64,000 bases of DNA from positions 124,001 to 188,000 of the forward strand of contig CAJQUW010015636.1 of the NCBI GenBank assembly GCA_907163375.1. The letters run 5' to 3'. A model generated the notes under the pieces. That model did not search any database, was not told where the DNA came from, and worked only from the letters and a program-made list of their open reading frames with translations. The DNA is from Prostheceraeus crozeri (taxonomy: Eukaryota; Platyhelminthes; Polycladida; Euryleptidae). Positions 1 to 7,082 of this stretch are shown piece by piece (the stretch's first letter is position 1; each line of letters begins with the position of its first letter). A program made the position numbers and the translations under genes.

Positions 1-930
1 AACCAATTTAACCGAAGTAATAATGCGAGGCATCAACACTCTTGTTTCATGTAAGAAACCACCAAAAGGCTCTACACACTTTCTGTATAAAGATACGGCC
101 CATTCTGTATCAAATTGATTTGACCTTTCACATGGCAAATGTTGCATATCAGATTTTCCATGAACAGCTGCAGAACGATGTCGTAAGAACTGATGAAAAT
201 CTTTTGAACAAACTAATACTAGATCATCATCATTTAATTTGCTTATTGCAATATGTTTAGATGATTTAATATAAGTCAATGTTGCCACTTGTTTGTCATC
301 AACTCGAAGGAGATAATTAAATTTCTTCAATAATGTTTCAGGAGTCATGTTTGTCTTTCTTGGCTTAATCACAATCTTCTTCACCAACGTCTTCTCATTT
401 CTTGGAATAAGATCTACATAATAAGCTTCCTCTCGATATATTAACTGTTTATGACCACTTATGTGGTAATTAACGTTAAAATTATCATAGCTTGTTAAGG
501 CGCTAGCGAGGTAGCCTAAATCATTTCTTAAACTTGGACTTAAACCAACAATCCAATCTTTCTCAACTACATGATGTACATAATTATAATCATCATTGTG
601 CGGAGTAAATTGGACAATATGTTTACACGCTTTATTCAAGAAATCATATATAAACTTTTTACATGATAAGAGATCTTTCTTTGGCCACTGTGGAATGTAT
701 ACTCGGCACCCCTTTTCACATTGATAAGCAGCTGTACGCCTCATATTAATAGTCATCACCTCATGATCAAAAGTATAGACACAGTTGCTATAAACAAGTT
801 GAGTGACACCCACTTCCCAATTCCCATTTAGCTGTTGTGCATGATCAATGGGAGTAGAAAAGAGTGCGGCTCGATTGCTAGTAAATCTCTTTGTAGCCGC
901 ATTGCTAAGCAAAATATGATAAAACGACAT
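1..930 (-). CDS. Polinton-associated structural-type protein, C-terminus cut by window edge
   Basis: An open frame runs from an ATG at 928-930 off the left edge without a stop (at least 310 residues). It opens with a short hydrophobic stretch, and around residues 35-41 has the sequence GNWEVGV. This resembles a widespread hypothetical protein of invertebrate Polintons that starts with a similar strand and a G-x-W-E-V-G motif; that resemblance is from memory of the family, not from a search. The predicted protein is rich in beta-type sequence with aromatic and basic residues and has no transmembrane helix, so a virion role (minor capsid or attachment) is plausible but unproven. It diverges from the PC4-like gene at 966, with only 35 bp between the two starts, and an ATGCAAAGTTG box lies 19-29 bp before its ATG. 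Confidence 0.7.
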   Translation of the reverse strand, partial: MSFYHILLSNAATKRFTSNRAALFSTPIDHAQQLNGNWEVGVTQLVYSNCVYTFDHEVMTINMRRTAAYQCEKGCRVYIPQWPKKDLLSCKKFIYDFLNKACKHIVQFTPHNDDYNYVHHVVEKDWIVGLSPSLRNDLGYLASALTSYDNFNVNYHISGHKQLIYREEAYYVDLIPRNEKTLVKKIVIKPRKTNMTPETLLKKFNYLLRVDDKQVATLTYIKSSKHIAISKLNDDDLVLVCSKDFHQFLRHRSAAVHGKSDMQHLPCERSNQFDTEWAVSLYRKCVEPFGGFLHETRVLMPRIITSVKLV

Positions 931-948
931 TTTTATATTGCTAATCTG

Positions 949-959
949 CAACTTTGCAT
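949..959 (-). promoter_or_regulatory. ATGCAAAGTTG box upstream of the gene ending at 930
   Basis: On the minus strand the sequence reads ATGCAAAGTTG, 19-29 bp before the start codon at 930. The same 11-mer precedes the gene starting at 4435, and close variants precede four more genes of the element. The core resembles an octamer (ATGCAAAT). Promoter function is inferred from position and recurrence. Confidence 0.45.
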
Positions 960-965
960 AACATC

Positions 966-1322
966 ATGAAGACTTGGATTTTGGACTCTCTACAATATAT
1001 CAGAGTTGATCGTGATGGAAACGTACATTTCAAAAATTCTCATGGTCATACATCAAGAGGAATTACATTAACATGGCGACAATTTGTCAACCTCAATGAT
1101 ATCATGAGGGATTTGGAATATTTTGAAACATTAAGATTCATCTCCTTGGGTGATCAAGTTTGGCTTCAACATTACAGAAATGAAATTCAAATCTACCATT
1201 CTCATTCCGCAAACTGTTTCTCATTTCGCAAATACAATTGGGAGAAGTATAGAAGATACATACATCGCTCCATCATGACATTTATTCGTCGTGAGTTCAT
1301 CGCCCTACTATGCAAATCTTAA
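966..1322 (+). CDS. PC4-like protein A (putative ssDNA-binding transcription coactivator)
   Basis: A 118-residue frame with its first ATG at 966 (an in-frame TTG at 954 is ignored). It is clearly paralogous to the next gene: both share W-x-LDSLQ, G/RNV-x-FK, a block ending in IM-K/R-DL-x-YF, then IWL/VWL, and finally WEKY-K/R-R-x-x-HRSI. The strand-strand-strand-helix pattern, with an aromatic residue before the helix (RGITLTWRQFVNLNDIM), looks like the PC4/p15 single-stranded-DNA-binding fold, and the second half seems to repeat it (VWLQ...IQIYH...WEKYRRYIHRSI). PC4-like genes are, as I recall, known from Polintons and other DNA viruses. Its place directly before a TBP-like gene supports a transcription role. 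The PC4 assignment rests on pattern matching only; the paralogy is direct. Confidence 0.5.
   Translation: MKTWILDSLQYIRVDRDGNVHFKNSHGHTSRGITLTWRQFVNLNDIMRDLEYFETLRFISLGDQVWLQHYRNEIQIYHSHSANCFSFRKYNWEKYRRYIHRSIMTFIRREFIALLCKS
1310..1317 (+). promoter_or_regulatory. ATGCAAAT octamer upstream of the gene at 1345
   Basis: A perfect ATGCAAAT octamer lies 28-35 bp before the ATG at 1345, inside the last codons of the upstream gene. Its orientation and spacing match the boxes before minus-strand genes of the element. Confidence 0.4.
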
Positions 1323-1344
1323 TCAGATATGATTACCACGCACC

Positions 1345-1995
1345 ATGAGTTGGAAATTAGATTCCCTACAACGTATTGAAACGGATCATGATCGAAACGT
1401 CTATTTCAAAGATTCAACTGGAAATGTGAGAAGAGAGTTTGTTTTATCTTATCGTCATTTTCAATCTCTACATCATATCATGAAGGACTTGAAATACTTC
1501 TATATGAAAAGACATTCACGTATTGGAAATCGCATCTGGCTGCGCGTCAACAATCGGCGAATTCAACTCTATCATTCCCAACTTCATACTAACTTCACAT
1601 TTCATCAAGGTAGTTGGGAAAAGTATAAAAGGAAGGTACATCGCTCAATTTACTCATTCTTTCATCATGAAGCGCCATCGCTACACCATCGTCAACATTC
1701 TCCGTCGCTTCAGACTCTACACCAAAATCGATCTCACAACATTACGCCAACAGCTTCCAAACAGCAAGTATTACCCGGGCCGTCCTCAAATGTTAGTGGT
1801 GAAGATGAACAATTCACGGAATCTTCAACTCTTCCCAAATGGGACTGTACAGATTCTCGGCGCCCTTTCTCATTCATCGGCGCAGTCAATGCGCTTAGAG
1901 CTACAGAGACTACTACGTCGGATATGGAAGAGGGAGAGGTGTGTGATGTCGAATCTGACTGTGGACAATATGGTGATCTCTACTCAATTGAGTGA
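1345..1995 (+). CDS. PC4-like protein B with C-terminal extension overprinting the TBP gene
   Basis: A 216-residue frame starting with ATG at 1345. Residues 1-107 align along their length with protein A (LDSLQ near the N-terminus, HHIMKDLKYF in the middle, WEKYKRKVHRSI near residue 100), so the pair arose by tandem duplication. The last 109 residues are of a different character: Ser-, Thr-, His- and Gln-rich, then acidic (MEEGEVCDVESD), with no predicted fold. This tail is read from the same DNA as the first 329 bp of the TBP-like gene in another frame. It may be a disordered acidic activation-type tail, or merely the by-product of selection on the TBP frame. Existence of the domain part is well supported; function is inferred from the PC4-like pattern. 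Confidence 0.55.
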   Translation: MSWKLDSLQRIETDHDRNVYFKDSTGNVRREFVLSYRHFQSLHHIMKDLKYFYMKRHSRIGNRIWLRVNNRRIQLYHSQLHTNFTFHQGSWEKYKRKVHRSIYSFFHHEAPSLHHRQHSPSLQTLHQNRSHNITPTASKQQVLPGPSSNVSGEDEQFTESSTLPKWDCTDSRRPFSFIGAVNALRATETTTSDMEEGEVCDVESDCGQYGDLYSIE

Positions 1996-2212
1996 CAGTC
2001 TATCATTTTTGAAGATTCGTACCAGCAGTTACAGTTTGTGTTATGAACCCGAACTTTTTCCTGCAGCTCTCATTAGTTGTTGGTTGCCTGTGCATGTGGC
2101 AATCTTTCATAATAGTAAAGTGATCATTACTGGACTAAAATCTCATGAACAAGCAAATATGATCCTAGACTATCTCATTGAGTATGTACGTACCCAGCGG
2201 ATTGTAAAATAA
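1667..2212 (+). CDS. TATA-box-binding protein (TBP) homologue encoded by the element
   Basis: The frame from ATG 1667 gives 181 residues, the size of a bare TBP saddle core. Both TBP half-repeats are visible. Repeat 1 has NSKYYPGRPQMLVVKM (residues 32-47) and LFPNGTVQILGALSHSSAQ (55-73), matching TBP's Y-x-P-x-R-F and F-x-S-G-K-x-x-x-T-G-A-K-S blocks. Repeat 2 has NMVIST (101-106), SLCYEPELFPAALI (123-136) and IFHNSKVIITGLKS (146-159); the first is almost the TBP signature Y-E-P-E-L-F-P-G-L-I. Of the four DNA-intercalating Phe positions, three seem kept (F56, F131, F147) and one is Pro40. TBP binds the minor groove of core promoters. Here it probably serves transcription of the element or redirects host polymerase II. 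It overlaps the upstream gene by 329 bp, and its stop codon overlaps an AATAAA signal. A host gene capture is excluded as a simple explanation by its position between virion genes. Confidence 0.85.
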   Translation: MKRHRYTIVNILRRFRLYTKIDLTTLRQQLPNSKYYPGRPQMLVVKMNNSRNLQLFPNGTVQILGALSHSSAQSMRLELQRLLRRIWKRERCVMSNLTVDNMVISTQLSDSLSFLKIRTSSYSLCYEPELFPAALISCWLPVHVAIFHNSKVIITGLKSHEQANMILDYLIEYVRTQRIVK

Positions 2213-2243
2213 AAAACAATTTTTCCAACATGAAGTTTTTATT
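2208..2243. terminator. Back-to-back polyadenylation signals of convergent genes
   Basis: AATAAA on the plus strand (2208-2213) overlaps the stop codon of the TBP-like gene, and AATAAA on the minus strand (plus-strand TTTATT, 2238-2243) overlaps the stop codon of the protease gene. The two convergent transcription units thus share about 26 bp of intergenic DNA. Confidence 0.6.
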
Positions 2244-2700
2244 TCAAATCATGATAGAACTTACAAATCATTTTTTCATTAGAGGATGGATTACATGAAA
2301 AGTTTTGAATAACAGATGCAAATCGAGATACATGTAAACGTTTTAAGATGAAGTACAGTACAAAAGCACCACACGTTGATGAAAGTGGATGTTGTAGTAT
2401 GCGTTCATTTCGCTGATATTGACGCGTATGTTTTCTCAACCACTGCTGTGTTGGTATATTTGGAGGTTGAGCAAGAGAGTCAAATAGTTCACCACGTCGG
2501 TCTTCTCCAATAAAGATCGCTTTCCAATGCTCACCGCCTAAATTCTGTGAATGAGTGTTTAGCACAATAAAGATGGGATAGTGATTTACTGCAGGTGGTA
2601 AGGTATCGAGTGAATAGACATTATCGAAAGCTTTCAACGTCGCTTCGTCTGCATTACGCTGCACTTTAGTCTTAATATCGTCAGCAGTCAACCAACTCAT
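2239..2700 (-). CDS. PRO: Adenain-type cysteine protease (capsid maturation)
   Basis: A 153-residue protein with the order of catalytic motifs of adenovirus-type proteases (peptidase family C5 and Polinton PRO): GGEHWKAIFI with His58, ELFDSL with Glu71 or Asp74, and SSTCGAFVLYFIL with Cys110, followed by a hydrophobic helix. The oxyanion-side Gln is probably in the stretch around residues 53 or 78. Family members cleave capsid precursor proteins at gly-rich sites late in assembly. The start codon overlaps the stop of the capsid gene as TAATG, suggesting co-transcription and perhaps reinitiation. Its length is shorter than adenovirus protease (about 200) but usual for Polintons. Confidence 0.9.
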   Translation of the reverse strand: MSWLTADDIKTKVQRNADEATLKAFDNVYSLDTLPPAVNHYPIFIVLNTHSQNLGGEHWKAIFIGEDRRGELFDSLAQPPNIPTQQWLRKHTRQYQRNERILQHPLSSTCGAFVLYFILKRLHVSRFASVIQNFSCNPSSNEKMICKFYHDLK

Positions 2701-3977
2701 TAACGATTATACTGAAGAATCACGTCACGATACTTTGTAATTTCAATATTTGAATCGAAGACTGCATAAATTAATACATTGATCGTCTCAGGTAGTGTTC
2801 TTTTGAACGTCAAATCCAAACGAATATTATGAGGCACGTTCGCTTGACGATAGGGTGCACTAATATCGCTGTCAGCAGTCAAATCAAATGCATAAATAGT
2901 ATATCCACTCTTAAACTCTTTCATAGTCAGTCCGTTGGTATCATCCGTATTGTAAAAGCCAAAGACATCCATAAAATCAACATAACTGCGCATAAATTGA
3001 TCCGAAGCAAAATCTGGTTTGTAGGGTGGACCAGGATGACTCACACCATTAACACGTAAAGCAATTTCACTTAACTGATTGTGTTTAAAATTGAAAGGAT
3101 TCTTCTTTATATTACCATTAAATGCATCATTTTCAACCATTGCCACCATGAGGAGCTTCGGTGCTTCCGATGGAAAGAGGCCATCTTTCATGAAACTCTT
3201 TTGATCTTTCGGAATTGTAAAGGTGAGAAGCTTTGTATGCTGAACGGGGTAAATGGCATTTTGGCGGTTAAGACCTTCAGCATGCCCTCTAATGACACTT
3301 GGATTCGGTACTACTCGACGAATGTAAAGTGCAATATCTTCCACATGAATTCTAAAATTGTCAACTTTAGCAAATGCATTCAGCGCAAATTCAGGCTTAT
3401 TCAATGTCAGCTTGAGTCGCATGCTGGTATTACAGAGTAAAAACTTTGACTGTCTAAAGAAGTCTAAATTCAGAGGACCATATAGCTGACATACTCTACT
3501 ATCTTTAATCATAGCAGATCGCTTTACAAAGCCACTATTTGTTTCAACATCAAATTTTCCTGCTTCATCTCTGTACCATCCCATGGCTTCCATATGACTT
3601 TTTTGTGCTGCTGGATGAAACTGTGATACATGATTGAAATATGATTTATAGGGATAATCGCTTTGACCACCTTCCACCTGCTGCTCTCCAATCGTTAGAG
3701 AAACATCGCGAAGTAATGTAGTCAATGGTAAATTGTTCAGTCCAACTTTATGTGCATCGTCAATAGCAGTTCCATCTGCTTGCTGAATTCTAAACCTCAA
3801 ATCAAGCATCGCATAACTCAAATCTATGTAGTCATCACTACCACCAGGAATAACAAATTCAATGGGGCCAGCATTCTCAGCTGTTCGAGGATGATAATCT
3901 ACAATACTTGAACTAAGAATATCTGTCTGTATGGCTTGTTGATCGAACAAACAAAAACCGGAAGTTTTACACTCCAT
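2700..3977 (-). CDS. MCP: Capsid protein, F54H12.2-like (putative major capsid protein)
   Basis: A 425-residue protein from ATG 3977. The N-terminal part (DYHPRTAENAGPIEFVIPG, about residues 27-45, then DDYIDLSYAMLDLRFRI) is the hallmark of the invertebrate family often labelled 'F54H12.2-like', which in Polintons and adintoviruses is taken as the capsid (hexon-like) protein. Later blocks such as PLTTLLRDVSLTIGEQQVEG, RSYVDFMDVFGFYN and the C-terminal NVLIYAVFDSNIEI fit a beta-rich jelly-roll protein. Role: main shell of the predicted virion. It sits between the basic protein gene (3 bp away) and the protease gene (overlapping), a typical morphogenesis cluster. The name of the family is recalled, not searched; whether it is the major or minor capsid protein is an inference. 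Confidence 0.85.
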   Translation of the reverse strand: MECKTSGFCLFDQQAIQTDILSSSIVDYHPRTAENAGPIEFVIPGGSDDYIDLSYAMLDLRFRIQQADGTAIDDAHKVGLNNLPLTTLLRDVSLTIGEQQVEGGQSDYPYKSYFNHVSQFHPAAQKSHMEAMGWYRDEAGKFDVETNSGFVKRSAMIKDSRVCQLYGPLNLDFFRQSKFLLCNTSMRLKLTLNKPEFALNAFAKVDNFRIHVEDIALYIRRVVPNPSVIRGHAEGLNRQNAIYPVQHTKLLTFTIPKDQKSFMKDGLFPSEAPKLLMVAMVENDAFNGNIKKNPFNFKHNQLSEIALRVNGVSHPGPPYKPDFASDQFMRSYVDFMDVFGFYNTDDTNGLTMKEFKSGYTIYAFDLTADSDISAPYRQANVPHNIRLDLTFKRTLPETINVLIYAVFDSNIEITKYRDVILQYNR

Positions 3978-3979
3978 GA

Positions 3980-4435
3980 TTAGAAGTTATAGCAGCGTCG
4001 TCGTTTAGCGCCTGATGAATGATTAGAGCCTCTGCGACGTTTGCGTGAATGCCTTTTGACTGAAGATCGCACCTTACCAGCTCCGCGATGTTTCCTCCTT
4101 CCTTTTCTCATTCGTTTAGGTGATTTCTTTCCTTGAGTAACACCAGCAATGGTCTGCTTCAATGTTTTTAAACCGCGTTCCTTCCCACGATTCAACAAAC
4201 TGCTCTTAAAACTTCTACCTCTGGAAAGATCACTAGCAACATCACCAGCAAAGCCAACGGCATTACTTAAAACATTTCGTTTTAAAGATCTACCGACATT
4301 GGATATGAGAGGTGCTACAACAGATTTCAGTGCGCCAAGTATGCTACCTCCACGTTGGCGGCGAGCACCGATGTAAATTTGTCCTCCACCACTTACGTAG
4401 GAGGGTCGTGAATAAAATGAGGCAGTTGGATTCAT
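3980..4435 (-). CDS. Basic, glycine-containing virion core-type protein
   Basis: A 151-residue, very basic protein. Residues 15-35 hold a Gly-rich stretch followed by an amphipathic segment (GGSILGALKSVVAPLI); the C-terminal 50 residues are almost entirely Lys, Arg, Ser and Gly (KRMRKGRRKHRG, KRHSRKRRRG). Such proteins recur beside the capsid gene in invertebrate Polintons and recall adenovirus pVII/pX core proteins or pVI. Likely roles are condensing the genome in the virion or membrane interaction during entry; neither can be told from sequence. An ATGCAAAGTTG box stands 28-38 bp before the start. Confidence 0.7.
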   Translation of the reverse strand: MNPTASFYSRPSYVSGGGQIYIGARRQRGGSILGALKSVVAPLISNVGRSLKRNVLSNAVGFAGDVASDLSRGRSFKSSLLNRGKERGLKTLKQTIAGVTQGKKSPKRMRKGRRKHRGAGKVRSSVKRHSRKRRRGSNHSSGAKRRRCYNF

Positions 4436-4462
4436 AGCTCAAACCCTAAACATTGTTAGTTA

Positions 4463-4473
4463 CAACTTTGCAT
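4463..4473 (-). promoter_or_regulatory. ATGCAAAGTTG box upstream of the basic core protein gene
   Basis: The 11-mer is identical to the one at 949-959 and stands 28-38 bp before the ATG at 4435, in the 41-bp gap after the integrase stop. It probably drives the gene set basic protein-MCP-protease. Confidence 0.5.
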
Positions 4474-4476
4474 GAA

Positions 4477-5697
4477 TCACTGTCGATCACTTAGATGAAA
4501 GATGTCGGCACGACGCATCCAAGAGTTCATACTTGAAGGATAACCAGTCCATTTAACAAGACACCATTCTTCACCTTGCCGTTTTTTACATCGAATGATT
4601 TTCTCTACCAAATATGTTTCACTTTCAGTGACTACCTCAATCTCATCGCGGTAAAAGCTACCCTCAATTTCTTCATTATCGTAATCTTTCAACTTGTAGG
4701 TGGTCGGAGAGTCTTTTTGATTAATCCTTGATACTGTAAATACCTCCTCTGTCCAATTCGGGAGGTACCCTTTAGCAAAAACACTTTTCACTTTTGAGAT
4801 ACGAACTTTATCGCCAATTTTCACATCACTTTTCACATGAGTGCGTTTACGTTGGAATGATTCGCGCACTTTATCTACATTGTCAGCATTTACATCTACT
4901 GGTCTGAGTCCAATAGAACGATGGATAGAGTGATTGTAGGCATGGAGTGTATCTTGTAGAACCTTTGTCCAATTTTGTGTCAAGTTGGCAGTAAAATGTC
5001 GCCACAAGCGATTTTTTAATGTGCGATTAAAACGTTCAACGAGTGCAGCTTTATAAGCGCTCTTTACACTAAACAACTCAATGTCATGCCTCTCAAATAA
5101 TCTTGTCACATGCTGATTTTCAAACTCTTTTCCTTGATCACTCTGAATTCTTTTTGGAATGCGACCTTCTCGAAAAATTGTTTGGAATGCTTTTGCTACT
5201 CCTTTCCCTTCTTTAGTTTTTAAAGGTTGAGCCCACGCATAACGCGAGAAAATATCAATGACGGTTAAAATAAAATTATTGCCCGAGTTATGTTTTGAAA
5301 TGGAGGCAACATCGCACAAATCTGCTTGCCACTGTTCATCGATGTCATGAACAATATAATGGCGGGTGCGGTACTTCTTTTTCGCTTGTTTGTGGAGTGT
5401 ATAGGTAGCCTGACCCTTTAACCATCGTTTCACTTGTGATTGTGGAAGACCACTCGCTTTTGATAATTTCTTGATAGATGCAAATCCTGCCGGATGTTTT
5501 ACATCATAATAGATTGACTTCAAACGTTCAGTCGATGACGACTGACTCTTTTTCCTCCTTCTCATCTTTTTGTTTTCTTGCCTTTCTACATTTACAACAA
5601 CTGCAGCATTTAGCTTTAGCGGTTTTGCGATCGTGTTCACATTGCTTAGGGGTTTCATTATGAGAGCTGGCGCAGCAAGTGCAAGTGACAACGACAT
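4477..5697 (-). CDS. INT: Retroviral-type DDE integrase with C-terminal chromodomain
   Basis: 406 residues from ATG 5697. A helix-turn-helix-like N-terminal part (about 65-100) precedes an rve catalytic core: QWQADLCDV with Asp126, RIQSDQGKEFEN with Asp187 and AALVERFNRTLKNR with Glu221, plus FILTVIDIFSRYAW between the first two. The last 50 residues (YLVEKIIRCKK, EEWCLVKWTGYPSSMNSW) are a chromodomain, as in Polinton and chromovirus integrases, which can direct insertion to marked chromatin. The first 57 codons overlap a Cys-rich frame; a later start, for example Met45, is possible because residues 1-44 are not family-like. All catalytic residues are present, so the enzyme may be active. Confidence 0.93.
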   Translation of the reverse strand: MSLSLALAAPALIMKPLSNVNTIAKPLKLNAAVVVNVERQENKKMRRRKKSQSSSTERLKSIYYDVKHPAGFASIKKLSKASGLPQSQVKRWLKGQATYTLHKQAKKKYRTRHYIVHDIDEQWQADLCDVASISKHNSGNNFILTVIDIFSRYAWAQPLKTKEGKGVAKAFQTIFREGRIPKRIQSDQGKEFENQHVTRLFERHDIELFSVKSAYKAALVERFNRTLKNRLWRHFTANLTQNWTKVLQDTLHAYNHSIHRSIGLRPVDVNADNVDKVRESFQRKRTHVKSDVKIGDKVRISKVKSVFAKGYLPNWTEEVFTVSRINQKDSPTTYKLKDYDNEEIEGSFYRDEIEVVTESETYLVEKIIRCKKRQGEEWCLVKWTGYPSSMNSWMRRADIFHLSDRQ

Positions 5698-5743
5698 TCA
5701 CCTCTGGCGGCTCATTACATGGCAAGCAACACATCTGCTTCAT
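5528..5743 (-). CDS. Small cysteine-rich protein overlapping the integrase start
   Basis: A 71-residue frame whose ATG (5741-5743) stands 1 base after the stop codon of the upstream gene. It has 12 Cys, in clusters MCCLPC, CTCC and CCSCCKC, then a charged Lys/Glu tail. The clusters would suit zinc binding or a disulfide-rich fold. It overlaps the first 170 bp of the integrase frame. The close spacing to the upstream stop and the unusual composition argue for a true gene, but no family is recognised, and the integrase may instead start downstream and leave this frame unopposed. Confidence 0.45.
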   Translation of the reverse strand: MKQMCCLPCNEPPEVNVVVTCTCCASSHNETPKQCEHDRKTAKAKCCSCCKCRKARKQKDEKEEKESVVID

Positions 5744-5744
5744 A

Positions 5745-6437
5745 TTAATAATCTGAGAACATGTATTTCCTGGGAGGAACTGTTTTACGTTTTCCTTTTA
5801 CCAGTTTTAGTGGCGATGTAGATCTACGTCGAGTTCTTCCTCTTGTTTGCTTAGTGAGTGTGGGAGGGGATGTAGCAGGTGACGTCTTAAACCAATTTGT
5901 TGGCATTTTCATCGTCTGAAGCATTGGAGTAGTAGCCACTGTTGAATCAAGTTCTTTCAATGTCTCATTATTCAAAGCAAATTTTGGCACATTATGCTTT
6001 TTCAATAGTTTAAGAAAGTATGACCAACCAGGTGGAACATAGCCCTGACGGCGCTTTCTACGTGTCGCATACTGAATCAAGTCTTCATAACGTGAAGCAT
6101 CAATCACTTTATTTTCATCTGTAATGATTTCTCCTCTATCATTTACATTGAGATGGGGCTCAATACTATTGAAAAGAGATATGGCATGTGCGCGAGATGC
6201 TAAAGGTGTAGCAGTCGATACAGAGTCACGCATCTTATTCTTCAAGTTTTTCAATTGCTCAACAGTTTCCGATTGTAATAATACAGCACGATGTGGATCT
6301 TTGATGTGAACATTTTGCTGATAATCTATTTCTTTCCTATACATTTGATTTGCAAGAGGTTGCTTTACTTGCTGCATGGCAGTCAATTGTACATATTCAT
6401 CCTGAGGAATAACAATCATGCGAGAATAAGAACTCAT
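5745..6437 (-). CDS. Polinton-associated protein of unknown function (PX/PY-type)
   Basis: 230 residues, starting at an ATG that overlaps the ATPase stop as ATGA. The N-terminus (RMIVIPQDEYVQL) is typical of a recurrent unnamed Polinton protein placed next to the ATPase. The centre (residues 75-160) is alpha-helical and charged, with GYVPPGWSYFLKLLKKHNVP near residue 140. The C-terminal 55 residues are Thr/Pro/Ser-rich, then basic (RGRTRRRSTSPLKLVKGKRK), suggesting DNA or capsid contact. It is cotranscribed with the ATPase and probably a virion or packaging component; the function is not known. Confidence 0.65.
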   Translation of the reverse strand: MSSYSRMIVIPQDEYVQLTAMQQVKQPLANQMYRKEIDYQQNVHIKDPHRAVLLQSETVEQLKNLKNKMRDSVSTATPLASRAHAISLFNSIEPHLNVNDRGEIITDENKVIDASRYEDLIQYATRRKRRQGYVPPGWSYFLKLLKKHNVPKFALNNETLKELDSTVATTPMLQTMKMPTNWFKTSPATSPPTLTKQTRGRTRRRSTSPLKLVKGKRKTVPPRKYMFSDY

Positions 6438-7051
6438 AGTTTGTAGATAATCATGGGAGTTTTCAAAATATCACTTCGAAATCTAAATTCTTCCGGACAC
6501 TCTTGCGTAAAGTCAATGAATAAGTAACCGTATGGTTTTTCAGTAGCTGCTTGAAAAATTTCAATTAAGGCTTTTGATCCTCTGGGTGCAACTTGTCGCG
6601 CTAAAATTTCAAATTGACTTTTATCTCGCGGATTCTTGAAAATAGCATAATAGTGTGTATTCAGGTTTCGTGTACGAGCTTCTTTTCCATCAGGAAACAA
6701 ATTTTGTGTAATATAGATGATAAAACACCTTTTATGGTGTGCTGCGCGAGTGAACATATCTGTAACATCTTTTGAATTCTTACTTTCTTTTAATAAATCA
6801 TCCAATACAACAACATCATTAGACTGAAGTTTATCCACTGGAATAATTCCTTCATGTCGAATAAAGTTGCGACTTTGCAATTCCTGAAACAGCGACGGTT
6901 GATAAATACCATAACACCAAATCACTCGATTGATAGGTTCCTTAAACAACTCCCTTCTTTTATCCAATAAATTCAGCGTGAAAACAGTTTTACCTGCATG
7001 AGATGGACCTGATACAGTCAGAACTTTATCACATTGAAGTCTGAAATCCAT
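6434..7051 (-). CDS. ATP: FtsK/HerA-type genome packaging ATPase
   Basis: 205 residues from ATG 7051 (an in-frame TTG at 7099 is not needed). Walker A is GPSHAGKT (residues 15-22) and Walker B is VVVLDDLL (80-87). A sensor-type segment, CFIIYITQNLFPDG, follows with the Gln-Asn pair characteristic of A32-like packaging ATPases, and then an Arg-rich segment. Family members form a ring that pumps the genome into the preformed shell. The segment FRLQCDKVLTVSGPSHAGKT is the usual N-terminal strand leading into Walker A. A box reading ATGCAAATGTTG lies 18-29 bp upstream. All key residues are kept. Confidence 0.92.
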   Translation of the reverse strand: MDFRLQCDKVLTVSGPSHAGKTVFTLNLLDKRRELFKEPINRVIWCYGIYQPSLFQELQSRNFIRHEGIIPVDKLQSNDVVVLDDLLKESKNSKDVTDMFTRAAHHKRCFIIYITQNLFPDGKEARTRNLNTHYYAIFKNPRDKSQFEILARQVAPRGSKALIEIFQAATEKPYGYLFIDFTQECPEEFRFRSDILKTPMIIYKL

Positions 7052-7068
7052 TTTATTACTTTGAGACT

Positions 7069-7080
7069 CAACATTTGCAT
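7069..7080 (-). promoter_or_regulatory. ATGCAAATGTTG box upstream of the ATPase gene
   Basis: On the minus strand ATGCAAATGTTG stands 18 bp before the ATPase ATG. Compared with the ATGCAAAGTTG copies it has one extra T. It overlaps the region right after the TTA (TAA) stop region of the preceding gene. Confidence 0.45.
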
Positions 7081-7082
7081 AA

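Noticed and set aside
1523-1666. N-terminal extension of the TBP frame from a TTG
   Set aside because: It is not ATG-initiated, lies inside the PC4-like domain of the other frame, and the ATG at 1667 gives exactly a TBP-core-sized protein.
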